Positions 46,025 through 55,642 of a DNA stretch of 64,000 nucleotides are shown piece by piece; the first letter of the stretch is position 1; each line of letters starts with the position of its first letter. This DNA is from CAVPXC01 sp963709505 (GTDB taxonomy: Bacteria > Chloroflexota > Anaerolineae > JAAEKA01), in assembly GCA_963709505.1 (NCBI GenBank), contig CAVPXC010000012.1, positions 186,001 to 250,000 on the forward strand, written 5' to 3'. A model generated the notes under the pieces. It saw nothing but the letters and a program-made list of their open reading frames with translations, searched no databases and was not told the DNA's origin. The position numbers were made by a program, and so were the translations under genes.

Positions 46025-47362
46025 CTAGGAAACGGCGATCACCAAATCGGGCGTCGCCGCATCGGCCCGCGCTCGTTTTTCGTTGACCGTGAGCACAATC
46101 AGCAACCCGACCAATAGGAACAGGGCGATGGCCACGATTGCCAGGCGCAGGCCCTGCTGCTCGGCCGGCTCGACGGCCACGCCGCGGCCCTCATACATCA
46201 ACGCCAGCTCAGCCGCCAAAAAGCCAAAGATCGCCGGCCCAATCCAAAACGCAAGGCGGCCGATCATGGTAAAGAAGCCAAAGAACTCGGCGCTTTGGCC
46301 GGGTGGGGCAAACAGCCCCACCATGGTGCGGCTAACCGACTGCACGCCCGCCATGGCGATGCCGGCGCCCGCACCGATCAGGATGAAGCCGATCTGCGAG
46401 TTGTTGAAATAGAGCCAGACCACTACACCGATCATCGCAATCAACGATGCGACAAGCGTGGGCTTGGCGCCGATGCGCTCCACCAGCAGGCCAAAGCCAT
46501 ACGCGCCGATGACGTTGGCAACCTGGACGACGATGGCGAAGGCGATGATGAGCTGTTGGCTCATGCCGAACAGCACGGCGCCGATGATCGCCGCAAACTC
46601 CAACGCGATCGCCACCCCGCCGCCGTAGACCAGGAATGCCAGCATGAACTTGACCATCTCCCGATAGCGGCCGGCCGTGCGCACAGTGTGCACCACCTGC
46701 TTGAAGGCCACACTGACATAGTTCTCGCCGGCTGGCAGGGTCTTTTTCTTCGCCCGCTCGGGCAGCCAGAGGATCAGTGGGATAGTGGACAGCATCCAAA
46801 AGATGGCAGTGATGATCATCGCCAGGCGCACGGATAAGGTGCCAGGCATCAGCAGCACCATGGGCAAGATGATTAACAAAGCGATAACGCCGCCGGCCGA
46901 ACCGACAGCCCAGCCGGTGCCGGAAACCTTGCCCATCTCTTCAGGCCCGGCCAGCTCCGGCAGAAAGCCGTCGTAGAACACCTGGGAGCTGCGATAGCCG
47001 ATCTCCGCCAGGATGAAGAAGGCCATGCCAAGCGCGACATCGCCCTTTTGGACGAAGAAGAGCAGGCTGGTAAAGGCGATGGCCTGGGCGGTAAAGGCCA
47101 ACAAAAGGCGCTTCTTGGCGCCGGAATAATCAGCCATTGCGCCCAGGATCGGCGCGATGACCGCTACGATGAGCAAAGCGATGCCGATGGACAGGCCCCA
47201 CAGGCGCGAGCCCTCGGCGCCGCCGACCACGACCTGCTTGAAGTAGGCCGAAAAGACGGCCAGATAGACGACCGAGGCATACGCCGAGTTGCCGAAGTCG
47301 TACAGGTACCAGGCCCAGCGCTCGCGCCGGGTCGAACGAGGTGGGACGGCTGCTGCGGTCAT
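46025..47362 (-). CDS. UMF1-family MFS transporter
   Basis: A 445-residue protein with about 12 hydrophobic helices. The opening RRERWAWYLYDFGNSAYASVVYLAVFSAYF is the signature of the Atg22/UMF1 family, followed by ILGAMADYSGAKKRLL (MFS loop 2-3). ATG 47362 has AAGGAGG just upstream. Relatives export amino acids or are of unknown substrate. Frame intact. Confidence 0.9.
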   Translation of the reverse strand: MTAAAVPPRSTRRERWAWYLYDFGNSAYASVVYLAVFSAYFKQVVVGGAEGSRLWGLSIGIALLIVAVIAPILGAMADYSGAKKRLLLAFTAQAIAFTSLLFFVQKGDVALGMAFFILAEIGYRSSQVFYDGFLPELAGPEEMGKVSGTGWAVGSAGGVIALLIILPMVLLMPGTLSVRLAMIITAIFWMLSTIPLILWLPERAKKKTLPAGENYVSVAFKQVVHTVRTAGRYREMVKFMLAFLVYGGGVAIALEFAAIIGAVLFGMSQQLIIAFAIVVQVANVIGAYGFGLLVERIGAKPTLVASLIAMIGVVVWLYFNNSQIGFILIGAGAGIAMAGVQSVSRTMVGLFAPPGQSAEFFGFFTMIGRLAFWIGPAIFGFLAAELALMYEGRGVAVEPAEQQGLRLAIVAIALFLLVGLLIVLTVNEKRARADAATPDLVIAVS

Positions 47363-47452
47363 GGGCGCCTCCTTGCGCAAGATCTCAAATGAGGTAGGAG
47401 TTGATAGCCCTGACTCGCTGAGCAGCAAGAAATGGGCCAATCGATCACGGAT

Positions 47453-47804
47453 TCAGTGGAGGAAGTCGCCGGAACAGAGGACACACGCTGACGCATGGCC
47501 CGGACCAAAATGACGGAAAGCTGCTGAGCTTGATGGGTTTGCACCAAAGCGCTCGACGTAGATGCGCTCGCGTTGTTCCGCAAGGCCAGCCAGCAGTTCG
47601 TCGATGCTCAAACCCGCTTCCAGACGCAATTTCTCGATCTCATGCGCTAACTGAGGCACCATGGGCGCCAACGGCGTCAACACGAAGACGCCATCCAAAT
47701 CGACTATGTGGAGGGTGTCACCTGGCCGAATACCATATTTCGCGCGCAGATCCGCAGGCAGAGTAAGCATACCTCTTTTTCGTACCTGTACTGTCGCATC
47801 CATT
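47453..47804 (-). CDS. AbrB/MazE-type antitoxin
   Basis: A 117-residue protein from ATG 47804. The N-terminal swapped-hairpin SpoVT-AbrB domain reads MDATVQVRKRGMLTLPADLRAKYGIRPGDTLHIVDLDGVFVLTP; a helical segment follows (LAHEIEKLRLEAGLSIDELLAGLAEQRERIYVERFG), which normally ends the protein and contacts a PIN toxin. The last 25 residues are unlike the family and probably run through a decayed PIN start; no intact toxin is present before the MFS gene. Confidence 0.78.
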
Positions 47805-48019
47805 GCTCTCACCTCTGCCCGGGGCCATGCCTTGGCTGACGATCAGCATTCTACTGTCAAATCACCATATGCTGCAACTAACAGCACAGGCCGGACGAAC
47901 GGATTTCTTTTCCTCTGATCGGCGGCATCCGTGTAATCCGAGAGCCAGTGCCGTTCCAGGCTCTTTTTAAGTCAGACATCCATGCGCTGCACGCACAACC
48001 GTGAATGAAAACCCGGCAG

Positions 48020-48064
48020 GCACGGTCGGTCCCTCCGCGAGGCTGCGCACAGACCGGCCCGAGC
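48020..48064. repeat. Single arm of the 5071-5189 element
   Basis: About 40 of 45 bases match the right arm of the 48-bp inverted repeat at 5142-5189, including GGTCGGTCCCTCCG and AGGCTGCGCACAGACCGGCC. No partner arm is present here. It is downstream of the TauE gene, in a gap (47805-48091) without other genes. Confidence 0.8.
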
Positions 48065-48091
48065 ATGGAGGAATGGCTATTTTCAAAGCAA

Positions 48092-48805
48092 TCACACCAA
48101 CAAAAGCACCCCTGTCGCCAGGATCATCACGATGACCAGGGTGCGAAAGCGTTCGTTGTTCAGTCGCCGGTCGATGCGCGAGCCGGCCAGCACGCCGAGC
48201 AAGAGAAAGGGGACGCCCAATGCGTAGCTAAGGAGGATGGAGCGTGTCAAGTGGCCGGCCAGGCCGTGGGAGATGATAACCAGGCCGCTGCTAAACAGAA
48301 ACAGCGCCTGCAAGGTCGAGCGGAACTGGTCCCTGGGCCACTGCTTCAGGTCGCCATAGATGATCACAGGCGGTCCAGGCGTGTTGAACGCGCCGCCCAG
48401 ACAGCCAGAGATGAAACCAACAGGATAGGCCCAAATAGAGGATCGGAGAGCCGGTACCGACTGCGGCTTAAGAAGCATATAGGCCGCATAACCGATCAAG
48501 ATGACGCCAAGGACGACCTCGATCAACCGCTCGTTCAGCGAGCTGAGCGCCCAGACGCCAATCGGAACCCCCAGAGCAGCAGCGACAGCCAGTGGAGCGA
48601 CCTCTCGAAGGTTGAAGCCGCGCCGGTAACGCACAAGATTGACCGCATAGAGCGTGAAGCCGGTCAAGGCGACCAGCGGCGCAGCCGTTTTGACGCCGAC
48701 GACCAGCGAGATCAGCGGCATGGCCATCAATGCAAAGCCGAAGCCAGAAGTCGTTTGCAGCAAAGCAGAGAAGAAGATGATACCGAGCAACAGGACGACG
48801 CTCAT
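48092..48805 (-). CDS. TauE/SafE-family permease
   Basis: A 237-residue membrane protein with seven to eight hydrophobic helices and two TauE-type half domains. SALLQTTSGFGFALMAMPLIS and FISGCLGGAFNTPGPPVIIYG are the paired G-x-G-F-G and G-N-T-P-G family motifs. Members export sulfite, sulfoacetate or other organic anions. ATG 48805 was chosen (GAGG six bases upstream); 35 further codons upstream read as non-hydrophobic, Arg-rich filler. Confidence 0.88.
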   Translation of the reverse strand: MSVVLLLGIIFFSALLQTTSGFGFALMAMPLISLVVGVKTAAPLVALTGFTLYAVNLVRYRRGFNLREVAPLAVAAALGVPIGVWALSSLNERLIEVVLGVILIGYAAYMLLKPQSVPALRSSIWAYPVGFISGCLGGAFNTPGPPVIIYGDLKQWPRDQFRSTLQALFLFSSGLVIISHGLAGHLTRSILLSYALGVPFLLLGVLAGSRIDRRLNNERFRTLVIVMILATGVLLLV

Positions 48806-48937
48806 GAAACCTCGAGGGAGGCGAACGGAGCGGGGCAACGAGCGCGATGGATTTCGGCCACTATAACATGAGTAAATCGCCATAACAAATGTGGACAAAC
48901 AGTCGCCCAAACATCCCGATTCTCACAAAGAAGTCTA

Positions 48938-48966
48938 TTGACAAATCCCCAATTCAGTCGTATTGT
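48938..48966 (+). promoter_or_regulatory. Promoter of the isomerase-like gene
   Basis: TTGACA and TATTGT are separated by 17 bases, giving a leader of about 108 bases before ATG 49081. Confidence 0.75.
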
Positions 48967-48997
48967 GCGATGGCGCGCTTATGAGCCAACAAGATAT

Positions 48998-49054
48998 CGC
49001 CGCGTTGAAGCAACGCGGCGCCGTAGGCGACGTTGTAGTCACCAAACGACTACA
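48998..49054 (+). promoter_or_regulatory. Two leader hairpins before the isomerase-like gene
   Basis: A 9-base stem CGCCGCGTT / AACGCGGCG with a 5-base loop (48998-49020), and a 7-base stem TGTAGTC / GACTACA (49034-49054), lie in the 5' leader between promoter and ribosome site. They could serve attenuation, mRNA stability or protein binding. Confidence 0.5.
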
Positions 49055-49080
49055 GCCCCACTCTTTGAAGGAGACGTCAA

Positions 49081-50490
49081 ATGGCAAAAACAACACTGGC
49101 TGTCATTCTGGGCAATCGGGACTTCTTCCCCGATCGCCTTATCACGGAGGCTCGCGCCGACGTGATGAAGCTGTTCCAGGAACTGGATATCGAGGCCGTC
49201 ATCCTGGACGAAAGCGAAACCAAGCTGGGTTCGGTCGAAACCTGGACGCACGCCAAGCGCTGCGCCGAGTTGTTCCGCCAGCAGCATGCGCGCATCGAAG
49301 GCGTGCTGGTCGTGCTGTCCAACTTCGGCGATGAAAAGGGCGTGGCCGATACGCTCAAGCTCTCCGGCCTCAACGTGCCGATCCTCGTCCAGGCCTATCC
49401 CGACGACGTAAGCCAGTTTACGGTCGAGCGCCGTCGCGACGCATTCTGCGGCAAGATTTCGGTGTGCAACGATCTGCGCCAATATGGCTTCGCCTACTCG
49501 CTGACCGAACTGCATACGAGTCACCCACTCTCCAACAGCTTCCGAGCCGACCTCAAACGGTTTATCGGCGTGTGCAAGGTGGTCAACGGCCTGCGCAACG
49601 CGCGCCTGGGCGCGATCGGCGCTCGCCCGAACGCGTTCAACACCGTGCGCTTTAGCGAGAAGCTCCTGCAAGCCAACGGCATCAGCGTGTCCACGATCGA
49701 TTTGTCCGAGATTTTTGGCTTTGCCGGCAAGTTGACGGACACGGATCCGCGCGTCGTGCGGAAACTGGAGGACATCAAGGCCTACGCCAGGCATGGCAGC
49801 GTGCCGCCGCCTTCGCTGGTGCGCATGGCAAAGCTGGGCATCGTGATCTCCGACTGGATGGATCAATACGACTTAGATGCCAGCGCCGTGCAGTGCTGGA
49901 ACTCCATTCAAAAGAACTACGGTGTCAATGCCTGTACGTTGATGAGCATGATGAGCGACAGGCTCATGCCCTCGGCCTGCGAGGTCGACATCACCGGCGT
50001 GGCGTCGATGTATGCGCTGCAGCTCGCATCCGGCACACCCAGCGCGTTGGTAGACTGGAACAACAACTACGGCGATGACCCGAACAAGTGCGTGTTCTTC
50101 CACTGCGGCAACTGGGCTAAGAGCTTCCTACCCGATATCGAGATCAAGACCGCCGAGATCCTGGGCACGATGTTAGGTGAAGAAAACACGTACGGTGCGG
50201 TGGCCGGCCGCGTGCCCGCCGGGCCGGTGACCTATGCGCGCATCAGCACAGATGACGTGAACGGCCTGATTCAGACCTACATGGGCGAAGGGCAGATGAC
50301 CGCCGATCCGCTGGATACCTTCGGCAGCCGGGCCGTGGTGGAAGTGCCCGGCCTGCAGCGGCTTCTTAAAGTCATCTGCAAGAACGGTTTTGAGCATCAC
50401 GCGGCGATGAATGCCTCGAACTCAGCCGCTGTTTTGGCCGAGGCGTTTGAGACGTACTTCGATTGGGACGTCTATCACCATCAAGGTTGA
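49081..50490 (+). CDS. L-fucose/L-arabinose isomerase-family protein
   Basis: A 469-residue member of the ketol isomerase group of fucose- and arabinose-isomerase-like proteins. The start is ATG 49081, with GAAGGAG at 49067. Family segments: LAVILGNRDFFPDRLI at the N-terminus, KISVCNDLRQYGF, a GARPNAFNTVRFSE block, and a C-terminal part with CEVDITGVASMYALQLASG, WNNNYGDDPNKCVFFHCGNWAKSF (candidate metal-ligand His), and EGQMTADPLDTFGSRAVVEVPGL. The substrate is unknown. It is monocistronic behind its own promoter, with no sugar kinase or transporter near. Confidence 0.85.
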   Translation: MAKTTLAVILGNRDFFPDRLITEARADVMKLFQELDIEAVILDESETKLGSVETWTHAKRCAELFRQQHARIEGVLVVLSNFGDEKGVADTLKLSGLNVPILVQAYPDDVSQFTVERRRDAFCGKISVCNDLRQYGFAYSLTELHTSHPLSNSFRADLKRFIGVCKVVNGLRNARLGAIGARPNAFNTVRFSEKLLQANGISVSTIDLSEIFGFAGKLTDTDPRVVRKLEDIKAYARHGSVPPPSLVRMAKLGIVISDWMDQYDLDASAVQCWNSIQKNYGVNACTLMSMMSDRLMPSACEVDITGVASMYALQLASGTPSALVDWNNNYGDDPNKCVFFHCGNWAKSFLPDIEIKTAEILGTMLGEENTYGAVAGRVPAGPVTYARISTDDVNGLIQTYMGEGQMTADPLDTFGSRAVVEVPGLQRLLKVICKNGFEHHAAMNASNSAAVLAEAFETYFDWDVYHHQG

Positions 50491-50550
50491 GACCTTGTAA
50501 CGCCCATGTGCAAATGATCAGGTTGGCACTTGATACTCGCCTTTGCAAGG

Positions 50551-50594
50551 GTGGCAAGTGGCAAGTGGCAAGTGGCAGGTGGCAGGTGGCAGTG
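50551..50594. repeat. Heptamer tandem repeat (AGTGGCA units)
   Basis: Six AGTGGCA/GGTGGCA heptamers in a row, unlike the paired arms of the other short-unit repeats. It lies within the gap 50491-50840 together with the promoter and terminator described next. Confidence 0.8.
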
Positions 50595-50614
50595 TTGCAC
50601 CATGCGAGGAACTC

Positions 50615-50643
50615 TTGCGCAACGCCCCACAAACAGATATAAT
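50615..50643 (+). promoter_or_regulatory. Promoter upstream of hsdM (leader or small RNA)
   Basis: TTGCGC and TATAAT are separated by 17 bases. A transcript starting near 50650 would meet the terminator-like hairpin at 50784 before reaching hsdM. Confidence 0.65.
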
Positions 50644-50783
50644 TTGGTCGCACTCCGCAAGCCCCACAAGATACAGTGAGGCTTGTGTCGCTTCGGTCCA
50701 TAAGGAGGGTGATGCTGTGTGCCCCGACTGCGACCTGGTCCACCCAACCAAGAGCCTCTTTTCACCATCGAGATGTTGAATCA

Positions 50784-50826
50784 ACGGCCCACGTCGCACC
50801 CTAAGTGCGCTTCGTGGGCCGTTTTG
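50784..50826 (+). terminator. Terminator or attenuator in the hsdM leader
   Basis: A 10-base stem ACGGCCCACG / CGTGGGCCGT with a nested GCAC/GTGC stem in its loop is followed by TTTTG. It ends 15 bases before the hsdM start, so it could attenuate the restriction-modification operon or end a small RNA of about 175 bases. Confidence 0.7.
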
Positions 50827-50840
50827 TCGGAAGTTGAGCT

Positions 50841-53686
50841 GTGACGAACAACAAATTGACTCTTCCCCGCCTGGAACGCCTGCTCTTCGAGGCCTGCGAC
50901 ATCCTGCGCGGCAACATGGACGCCTCGGAGTACAAAGAGTACATCTTCGGCATGCTCTTCCTCAAACGGCTGAGCGACCAGTTCGAACGCGACCGGCAGG
51001 CGCTGCGCGCCGGGTATCAGGCGAAGGAGCTGCGCGCCGAGCTGGTCGAGCAGCAACTGGAAAACCCCGACAAGTACGATTTCTACGTGCCGCTCGAGGC
51101 CGCGCTGGGAGCAGGTGCGCCACTTCAAGACCGACGTGGGCACCAGGCTGAACAAGGCGCTGGCAGCCATCGAGGATCACCCGCACAACGCCCGGATCCT
51201 GGAGGGCGTGCTGTCCGGCATCAACTTCAACCGCAAGATCGGCCAACGTTTACTCAAGGACGAGACCCTGGTCGAGTTCATCCAGCACTTCGACGCCATC
51301 CCCCTCGACAACGCCAGCTTCGAGTTTCCCGACCTGCTGGGCGCAGCCTACGAGTACCTGATCAAATACTTCGCCGACAGCGCCGGCAAGAAGGGCGGCG
51401 AGTTCTACACGCCGGCCGAGGTCGATCGCCTGCTGGTCCTGTTGCTCGATCCCCAGGAAGGCATGGAGATACTGGATCCCACGGCCGGCTCGGGCGGCAT
51501 GCTGATCCACGCCAAGCAGCTCGTGGAGGAGACCGGCGGCAACCCACGCAACCTGGTGCTGGCCGGCCAGGACAACAACGGAACCACCTGGGCCATCTGC
51601 AAGATGAACATGATCTTGCACGGCATCAACGCCTCCGACATCCGCCAGGGCGACACGCTGGCCGAGCCGCAGCACATCGGCCGCAACGGCGAGCTGCGCA
51701 CCTTCGACCGGGTGATCGCCAACCCGCCCTTTTCGCAGAACTACACCGCCGCCGGCATGCAGTACAAGGAGCGCTTCCGGGTGTTTATGCCGGAGAAGGG
51801 CAAGAAGGCCGACCTGATGTTCGTGCAGCACATGGTGGCCGTCGCCAAGGCCAACGGCAAGGTGGCGGTGATCATGCCGCACGGCGTGCTCTTCCGCGGG
51901 GGCGAGGAGCGGACCTGCCGTCAACGCTTTATCCAGGACGGCATCCTGGAGGCTGTGATCGGCCTGCCCGGCGGCCTGTTCTACGGCACGGGCATCCCGG
52001 CGTGCGTGTTGGTGCTCAACAAGGCCGGCGCGGGCCAGCGCGACCACGTGCTCTTCGTCAACGCCGACCGGGAGTACCGGGAAGGCAAGAACCAGAACAG
52101 CCTGCGGCCCGAGGACGTCGAGAAGATCGCCCACGTCTACCGCAACCGGCTGGAGGTGCCCGCCTACAGCCGGCTCGTGCCCTATGCCGGCCTGCAAGTC
52201 GAGGAATACAATCTCAACATCCGGCGCTACGTCGACAACAGCCCGCCGCCCGAGCCGCAGGACGTACGCGCCCATCTGCACGGCGGCCTGCCCGCGGCCG
52301 AGGTCGAGCGCTTGGAGCCTTATTTTGGCAGTTATGGTGGGGTGCGGGAGATGCTGTTCATCGCGAAAAACCCCCTCCCCAACCCTCCCCCTCAGAGGGG
52401 GAGGGGGCCAGATACGTTCCAAACCCTCGCTGAGGAAGGGGGCCTGATGACTCCCTCGTCATCCGCGGAGAGTGTGGGCCTAAGAACTTCCTCTTCCTCT
52501 GAAGGGACACCGGACCAACGGACTCCCTCCCCCTCGGAGGGGGAGGGTTGGGGAGGGGGTTCCTACCTCGCCTTCCACCCCACCCTGCGCACCCGCAACG
52601 CAATCAAGCGCACGGTCGAGACCGCGCCCGGCGTGGCGGCGACGCACGCGGCATTTCACAACGCCCTGGACGACTGGTGGCGGGTCAGCGTCAGCGCGAT
52701 CGAGGGGTTAGCTCACAGCAACAACGTCTTCAACCTGCGCCGGCGCTTTGTCGACACCATCGCCGCGGCGTTGACGCCCTTGGGCCCGCTCAACGTACAC
52801 GAAGTGCGCGGGGCCATGGCTAACTATTTCAAGACCCTGGAGGCCGACTTCAAGTCGATTGCGGCCAGCGGCTGGAACGCCGAGCTGATCCCCGACGACG
52901 AGATCCTGGCCAGCCAGTTTCCCGACGTGCTGGAACAAGTGGCCCGGGCCGAGGCGCGCATCGCCGAGCTCCAAGCGTTGTTCGCTTCAGCCGACTCCGA
53001 GGAGGAGGACGGCGGAGAGAGCGACGACGAGACCGGCCTATTGCCGGCCGGCGAGGCCGCGGCAGCTTCGCAAACAGATCGGCGAGCAGAGCGCGTGGCT
53101 CAAGCAGGTGGTCAAGGAGGCCCGAGGGATGGTCGACCTGCTCGCGACCCGCGCCAGGCACGCCCAGTTGCTGAGCGTGGGGCAGGCCAAGAGCGCCTTC
53201 ACCGCGGGTCTGGCCGGCCGCGAGCCGGACTTCGCCAGCGTCGAGCGCATCCTGGCCGTAGCCGCCTTGGGTAACCTGGAGCCAGAGCTGGCCGGCCAGT
53301 TGCGAGCGCAGGCCGAGGAAGGCCGGCAATTGCAGGAGTCGATCGCCCAGGCCGAGGCGCGCCTGGCGCGGCACAAGGCATTGGAGGACGAGCTGCGCCT
53401 GCTCAAGCAGGAGGTCAAGGCCGTGGCTCGCCGCCAGGACGAGCTGGTGGCCCAGGCCCGCAGCCAGATCGACCCGGCCGCGGCCCAGGCGCTGATCCTG
53501 GCCCGGCTGCACCGCCTGCTGCACGAGCAATACGACGACTACCTCCGCCGCTACCGCCGCGAGCTGGTGGCCGCGGTGGAGACGTTGTGGGACAAGTACG
53601 CCGTCACAGCCAGGGACATCCTGGCCGAGCGCGACCGCGCGGCGGCGGAGTTGGAGCGGTTTTTGGTGGAGTTGGGGTATGACTAA
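50841..53686 (+). CDS. hsdM: Type I restriction-modification methyltransferase HsdM, frameshifted
   Basis: The N6-adenine methyltransferase subunit of a type I R-M system. N-terminal helical HsdM domain (LERLLFEACDILRGNMDASEYKEYIFGMLFLKRLSDQ), then SAM motif LDPTAGSGGMLIHA and catalytic NPPF in DRVIANPPFSQNY. C-terminal to the catalytic domain, about 64 residues encoded by a palindromic element (52370-52560) are inserted in frame, followed by a long helical part (EEEDGGESDDE and coiled coil LKQEVKAVARRQDELVAQ). About 948 residues, longer than the usual 500-800. Frameshifts lie near 51108 and 53070. The stop overlaps hsdS by eight bases. Confidence 0.9.
52370..52560. repeat. Palindromic element inserted in frame within hsdM
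   Basis: The outer arms 52370-52393 (ACCCCCTCCCC and AACCCTCCCCCTC) and 52537-52560 are exact complements over 24 bases, and inner CTCAGAGGGGGAG / CTCCCCCTCGGAG stems add to the hairpin. The 191-base unit is read through in the hsdM frame without a stop, producing a Pro/Ser/Gly/Thr-rich linker. Host sequence on both sides is of normal HsdM type, so the element was added to an existing gene. Confidence 0.85.
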
Positions 53687-54989
53687 TCCTATCGAGTTAC
53701 CCGTCGATTGGCAATGGGGACCTCTAACGGAAATTGCTGAGTTGAATCCCCCGGTCTCTCTCGGCAACCTTCCAGACGATTGGATCGTTACGTTTCTGTC
53801 GATGCCCGACGTCGGAGAGAACGGAAGAATCATTCGTCGTCAGTCCCGGCTGCTTGGTGAGGTCAAGTCAGGTTATACACGTTTCCTGGAAAACGATGTG
53901 CTTTTCGCCAAGATCACTCCATGCATGGAGAATGGAAAGGGCGCTCTGGCGACGAAACTTGAAAACGGCTATGGACTCGGTAGTACAGAATTCCACGTTC
54001 TTCGTGCCAACGAAAAAGGCGATGCTGAGTTTATCTATCACGTGGCTCAATCTCGGAGTTTGAGACAGAAGGCCGAAGCCTACATGACTGGTTCTGCCGG
54101 TCAGCAACGAGTCTCGGCTGATTTCTTTGGAAGGCACCCGGTGCCGCTCCCGTCGCTCCCCGAACAGCGCAAAATCGCCCGCATCCTCACCACCGTCGAC
54201 GACCTGATCGACCGTACCGTGGCGCTGATCGCCAAGCTGCGGGCCATCAAGCAGGGACTGATGCACGACCTGCTGACGCGCGGCGTCGACGAGCACGGTC
54301 AACTCCGCCCGCCGCGGGAGGAGGCGCCGGAGCTGTACAAGGAGTTGGCGGTGGGGTGGGTGCCGAGGGAGTGGGAGGTGAGAACCCTTGGAGCGATTGT
54401 CAAGGAACAAGGTGGGTTTGTTCAGACGGGTCCATTTGGCAGTCAACTGCACGCTGAAGAGTATGTTGCTTCTGGTGTTCCGGTGATCATGCCTCAGGAT
54501 ATCAAAGAAGGATCAATCCTGATGGACAAGATTGCCTCCATTACAAACCAAAAAGCGCAACAGCTTGCCCGTCACATCGTAGTCACCAACGATGTGGTAT
54601 TCGCCCGCCGCGGCGACTTATCCCGTTGTGCGGCAATAAGTGAAAGAGAGACTGGCTGGCTATGCGGGACTGGTAGCATGTTGCTAAGACCGCCTGCCGA
54701 AGCAATTAACGCTCGGTGGCTTTCGTACTTCTACAGGCACGAAATGAGCCAAAGGCAAATCCTGGCTCGGGCAGTTGGTTCGACTATGGTAAATCTCAAC
54801 TCATCGCTATTGAACCAACTTCTTATTGCCTGCCCCTCCAACGAGGAGCAAGGACGGATCGTACAGCGATTGGATAGCTTGGATCAACAGATCGCTTCTG
54901 AGGAAGTACACCGACACAAGCTGCAGTTGATCAAGACCGGCCTCATGCAAGACCTGCTCACAGGCAAGGTTCGAGTCACCGTGGACTGA
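53679..54989 (+). CDS. hsdS: Type I R-M specificity subunit HsdS
   Basis: A 436-residue specificity subunit with two target-recognition domains. TRD1 (about residues 1-160) contains FLENDVLFAKITPCMENGKGA and closes with LPSLPEQRKIARILTTVDDLID; a central coiled region follows (LRAIKQGLMHDLLTRGVDEHG). TRD2 (about 220-390) has GPFGSQLHAEEYVASGVPVIMP and VVFARRGDLSRCA, closing with NEEQGRIVQRLDSLDQQI and LQLIKTGLMQDLLTGKVRV. The duplicated conserved regions are as in all HsdS. Its frame is intact. It overlaps hsdM by eight bases. Confidence 0.93.
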   Translation: MTNPIELPVDWQWGPLTEIAELNPPVSLGNLPDDWIVTFLSMPDVGENGRIIRRQSRLLGEVKSGYTRFLENDVLFAKITPCMENGKGALATKLENGYGLGSTEFHVLRANEKGDAEFIYHVAQSRSLRQKAEAYMTGSAGQQRVSADFFGRHPVPLPSLPEQRKIARILTTVDDLIDRTVALIAKLRAIKQGLMHDLLTRGVDEHGQLRPPREEAPELYKELAVGWVPREWEVRTLGAIVKEQGGFVQTGPFGSQLHAEEYVASGVPVIMPQDIKEGSILMDKIASITNQKAQQLARHIVVTNDVVFARRGDLSRCAAISERETGWLCGTGSMLLRPPAEAINARWLSYFYRHEMSQRQILARAVGSTMVNLNSSLLNQLLIACPSNEEQGRIVQRLDSLDQQIASEEVHRHKLQLIKTGLMQDLLTGKVRVTVD

Positions 54990-55041
54990 GCTACGGCGCC
55001 AAGAGTTCAACCCGTATCGCGCCGGCAACCCCGTCGGCGCC

Positions 55042-55140
55042 AGACCCTTCGGGTTTCTCGTCCTTGATCAAGTTCTCGGTTCGAGAAGATATCGCCCTTT
55101 ACCAGGTAGCGAGTTCGACAAGGGAAACCCGAAGGGTCTT
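55042..55140. repeat. Palindromic element copy a (AGACCCTTCGGGTTTC ends)
   Basis: The ends AGACCCTTCGGGTTTC and GAAACCCGAAGGGTCT are complementary, enclosing about 67 bases with GTAGCGAGTTCG. It is an inverted copy of the element at 55296-55393: the first 26 bases here match the complement of the last 26 there. It lies in the gap 54990-55642. Confidence 0.85.
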
Positions 55141-55295
55141 AGATGTAAAGAGCTTGCCCTTTGCCAGCCAGAGGAGTTTGCCGTCCCCGGAAAGGCCTCG
55201 ACCAGGGTGCAACCGGGCTAATCGAGAAGTTTGTCGCGGCCTTCGGTGCCGGAGTTGCCATGTAGCCGGGTTAATGGGCATCATTGCCGGTTATT

Positions 55296-55393
55296 AGACC
55301 CTTCGGGTTTCTCTGCTCGAACCCGCTACCTGGAAAAATGCGACGTTTGCTCGAACCCGCAATTGAGTCAAGGACGAGAAACCCGAAGGGTCT
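55296..55393. repeat. Palindromic element copy b, inverted relative to copy a
   Basis: The same ends as 55042-55140, with the internal CGAACCCGCTACCTGG segment complementary to the inside of copy a. Together they flank 155 bases (55141-55295) in which I see no gene or RNA. Downstream, 55394-55642 holds only a TACAAT-like -10 at about 55549. Confidence 0.85.
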
Positions 55394-55642
55394 GGTAACG
55401 CGAAACACGCCCATTGCGGACGATTCGATTGGAGACCCGAGCGAAACGTTGTATACTTGAAGCAACCTATCCAGGCCAGCCCGTGCTGATCCGCCAGGTG
55501 CGCTCCGAGGTCGAGCAGACCATTATGGTGCGGTCACCAAGGATTGTGGTACAATCCCGATGACGGTGTGACCCTGCCGGCCCCAAAGCAGCCGGTAGTC
55601 AACCGGAATCCGGATCGGTCTGTTGTGGACGGTGACGAGACC

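Noticed and set aside
48005..48871. 288-codon open frame on the plus strand
   Set aside because: Opposite the TauE permease; Gln/Asp/Arg-rich, and its start is made of the palindromic repeat arm.
51250..52422. 390-codon open frame on the minus strand
   Set aside because: Antisense to the hsdM catalytic domain; no motif and a typical complementary composition.
52850..53833. 327-codon open frame on the minus strand
   Set aside because: Opposite the 3' part of hsdM; Leu/Gln/Arg-rich without domain features.
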